Origin: Burkholderiales bacterium
Lineage (GTDB): Bacteria > Pseudomonadota > Gammaproteobacteria > Burkholderiales > Burkholderiaceae_C
Assembly (NCBI GenBank): GCA_005789685.1
Contig: SXXD01000059.1
Span: 1 to 6,926, forward strand
Reading direction: 5' to 3'
Length of the DNA: 6,926 bases
Part shown: positions 5,922 through 6,926 of the stretch, piece by piece
Layout: each line of letters begins with the position of its first letter
Position numbering within the stretch: position 1 is the stretch's first letter
Notes under the pieces: generated by a model
Told to the model about the DNA's origin: nothing
Seen by the model: only the letters and a program-made list of their open reading frames with translations
The model's database searches: none
Made by a program: the position numbers and the translations under genes

Positions 5922-6926
5922 ATGCGCGCAGCTTTTACATCTGTTTTTCACAATTCCGCTGGTACATCCATCCTCGGAAAGCGAGACAACGCACACAACA
6001 TCTTGGTTGGCATGCCAAGTGCCAGTGCTGCCAATGCCGCTGCGGCCAGTTTTGCGGCCTTGGTGGCCAAACTCAATTATCTCTCTGAATCTGACATCGA
6101 CTTGGTGCGCAAAGCCTATCGGTTTGCAGATGAGGCTCATTTGGGCCAGCTTCGCAAAGATGGCCAGCCCTACATCACACACCCTATTTCAGTGGCCACC
6201 CAGTGCACTGAGTGGAAGCTTGATGCGCAAGCTTTGATGGCGGCGCTCATGCACGATGTGATGGAGGATTGCAATGTCACCAAGTCTGACTTGATTGAAA
6301 AGTTTGGATCTTCAGTGGCTGAATTGGTCGATGGCTTAACCAAGTTGGACAAATTGGAGTTCAACACCCGAGAAGAAAATCAGGCTGAATCATTCCGTAA
6401 AATGCTCTTGGCCATGGCCCGAGACGTGCGAGTGATCTTGATCAAGTTGGCCGATCGCACGCACAACATGCGCACCATGGCCGATATGCCTCGCGAAAAA
6501 TGGGCTCGCATCTCTTCAGAGACCCTAGAAATTTATGCGCCCATTGCACACCGCTTAGGCTTGAATCAAACCTACCGCGAATTGCAAGATTTGTCTTTTC
6601 GGCACTTGAAGCCTTGGCGCTATGCCATTCTGGCAAAGGCCGTTGCCAAAGCTCGAAATCGAAGACGTGATTTGATTCAAAAAGTTCAAGCCGAACTTGA
6701 GTCAACGTTCTCAAAGGCCAAAATCGATGTGCAAATTTCTGGCCGCGAAAAAACGCTCTTTTCCATCTACAAAAAAATGGATGGCAAGCACCTGAGTTTT
6801 GCGCAAGTGACCGACATTTATGGCTTCAGACTCATTGTCCCCTCGGTCATTGATTGCTATACCGCTTTGGGTATTTTGCATCAGATGTACAAGCCTGTAC
6901 CTGGCAAATTCAAGGATCACATTGCC
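5922..6926 (+). CDS. spoT: Bifunctional (p)ppGpp synthetase / 3'-pyrophosphohydrolase, RelA/SpoT family (partial, 3' end outside window)
   Basis: The frame is open from 5922 to the right edge, giving 335 residues of a protein usually about 700-760 long. The HD hydrolase domain looks intact: R78-K79, then YITHP with H87, the HDxxED motif (H111-D116), and the D178/N182 pair in IKLADRTHN, which bind Mn2+ and nucleotide. The synthetase domain begins with GREKTLFSIYKKM (from 274) and TDIYGFRLIV, whose D298 is the conserved catalytic-site Asp. The window ends at KPVPGKFKDHIA, before the rest of that domain and the TGS/ACT regions. Both activities are therefore likely, as in SpoT. The start is uncertain. 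ATG 5922 has a -10-like hexamer six bases upstream. ATG 6012 (30 codons later, MPSASAANAA) gives the more family-like N-terminus. Neither has a Shine-Dalgarno. gmk-rpoZ-spoT is a conserved order in proteobacteria. Confidence 0.93.
   Translation, partial: MRAAFTSVFHNSAGTSILGKRDNAHNILVGMPSASAANAAAASFAALVAKLNYLSESDIDLVRKAYRFADEAHLGQLRKDGQPYITHPISVATQCTEWKLDAQALMAALMHDVMEDCNVTKSDLIEKFGSSVAELVDGLTKLDKLEFNTREENQAESFRKMLLAMARDVRVILIKLADRTHNMRTMADMPREKWARISSETLEIYAPIAHRLGLNQTYRELQDLSFRHLKPWRYAILAKAVAKARNRRRDLIQKVQAELESTFSKAKIDVQISGREKTLFSIYKKMDGKHLSFAQVTDIYGFRLIVPSVIDCYTALGILHQMYKPVPGKFKDHIA

Noticed and set aside
5917..6237. A 106-codon plus-strand open frame starting at ATG 5917
   Set aside because: It is out of frame with the unmistakable HD-domain motifs of SpoT, which are encoded in the frame of ATG 5922. 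The product looks random.
1..6926. Mobile elements, CRISPR arrays, tRNA/rRNA genes or a defence/novel system
   Set aside because: The window is almost filled by recognisable housekeeping genes. I found no repeat arrays, transposase, integrase or structural RNA signatures.

Overview
The window looks like chromosomal DNA from a betaproteobacterium, most likely order Burkholderiales and close to the Comamonadaceae. This rests on remembered similarity of RNase PH, SpoT and HemW to that family, on the short 66-residue omega subunit, and on the conserved rph/yicC and gmk-rpoZ-spoT neighbourhoods. It is a tentative placement, since no search was run. Base composition looks roughly balanced, which would fit a freshwater member better than a high-GC one.

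Layout. At the left edge (2-877, +) is the C-terminal part of a molybdopterin-binding subunit of the xanthine dehydrogenase / CO dehydrogenase-like family. A small MarR-like winged-helix regulator (941-1309, +) follows behind a short AT-rich spacer. Then comes a minus-strand block, read right to left: rph (3912-3154), rdgB (3149-2547) and hemW (2546-1341). Its genes are only 0 to 4 bases apart, so it is almost certainly one operon. It converges on the regulator gene across a short hairpin spacer. Rightwards from the 107-base divergent spacer at 3913-4019 run yicC (4020-4937), gmk (4988-5608) and rpoZ (5629-5829), then a strong intrinsic terminator (5864-5898). The last gene is a RelA/SpoT-type (p)ppGpp synthetase/hydrolase, which starts near 5922 or 6012 and runs off the right edge. 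Nearly all of the window is coding, and no intergenic stretch exceeds about 110 bases.

How the genes fit together. Right of position 2547 the theme is RNA processing and purine nucleotide metabolism. RNase PH trims tRNA 3' ends, YicC is an endoribonuclease, and RdgB removes ITP/XTP/dITP. Gmk makes GDP, omega is the RNA polymerase subunit that contributes to a ppGpp site in E. coli, and SpoT makes and degrades (p)ppGpp. HemW is a radical-SAM heme chaperone-type protein co-transcribed with rdgB, as in E. coli. The left-edge oxidoreductase and the regulator seem unrelated to this block.

I see no mobile element, CRISPR array, tRNA or rRNA, and no candidate for a novel system. The points worth a second look are regulatory. 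Three genes without a Shine-Dalgarno sequence (the regulator, gmk, spoT) each have a -10-like hexamer 6 or 7 bases before an ATG, which suggests leaderless starts. A strong terminator separates rpoZ from spoT. A small perfect hairpin lies just upstream of yicC.
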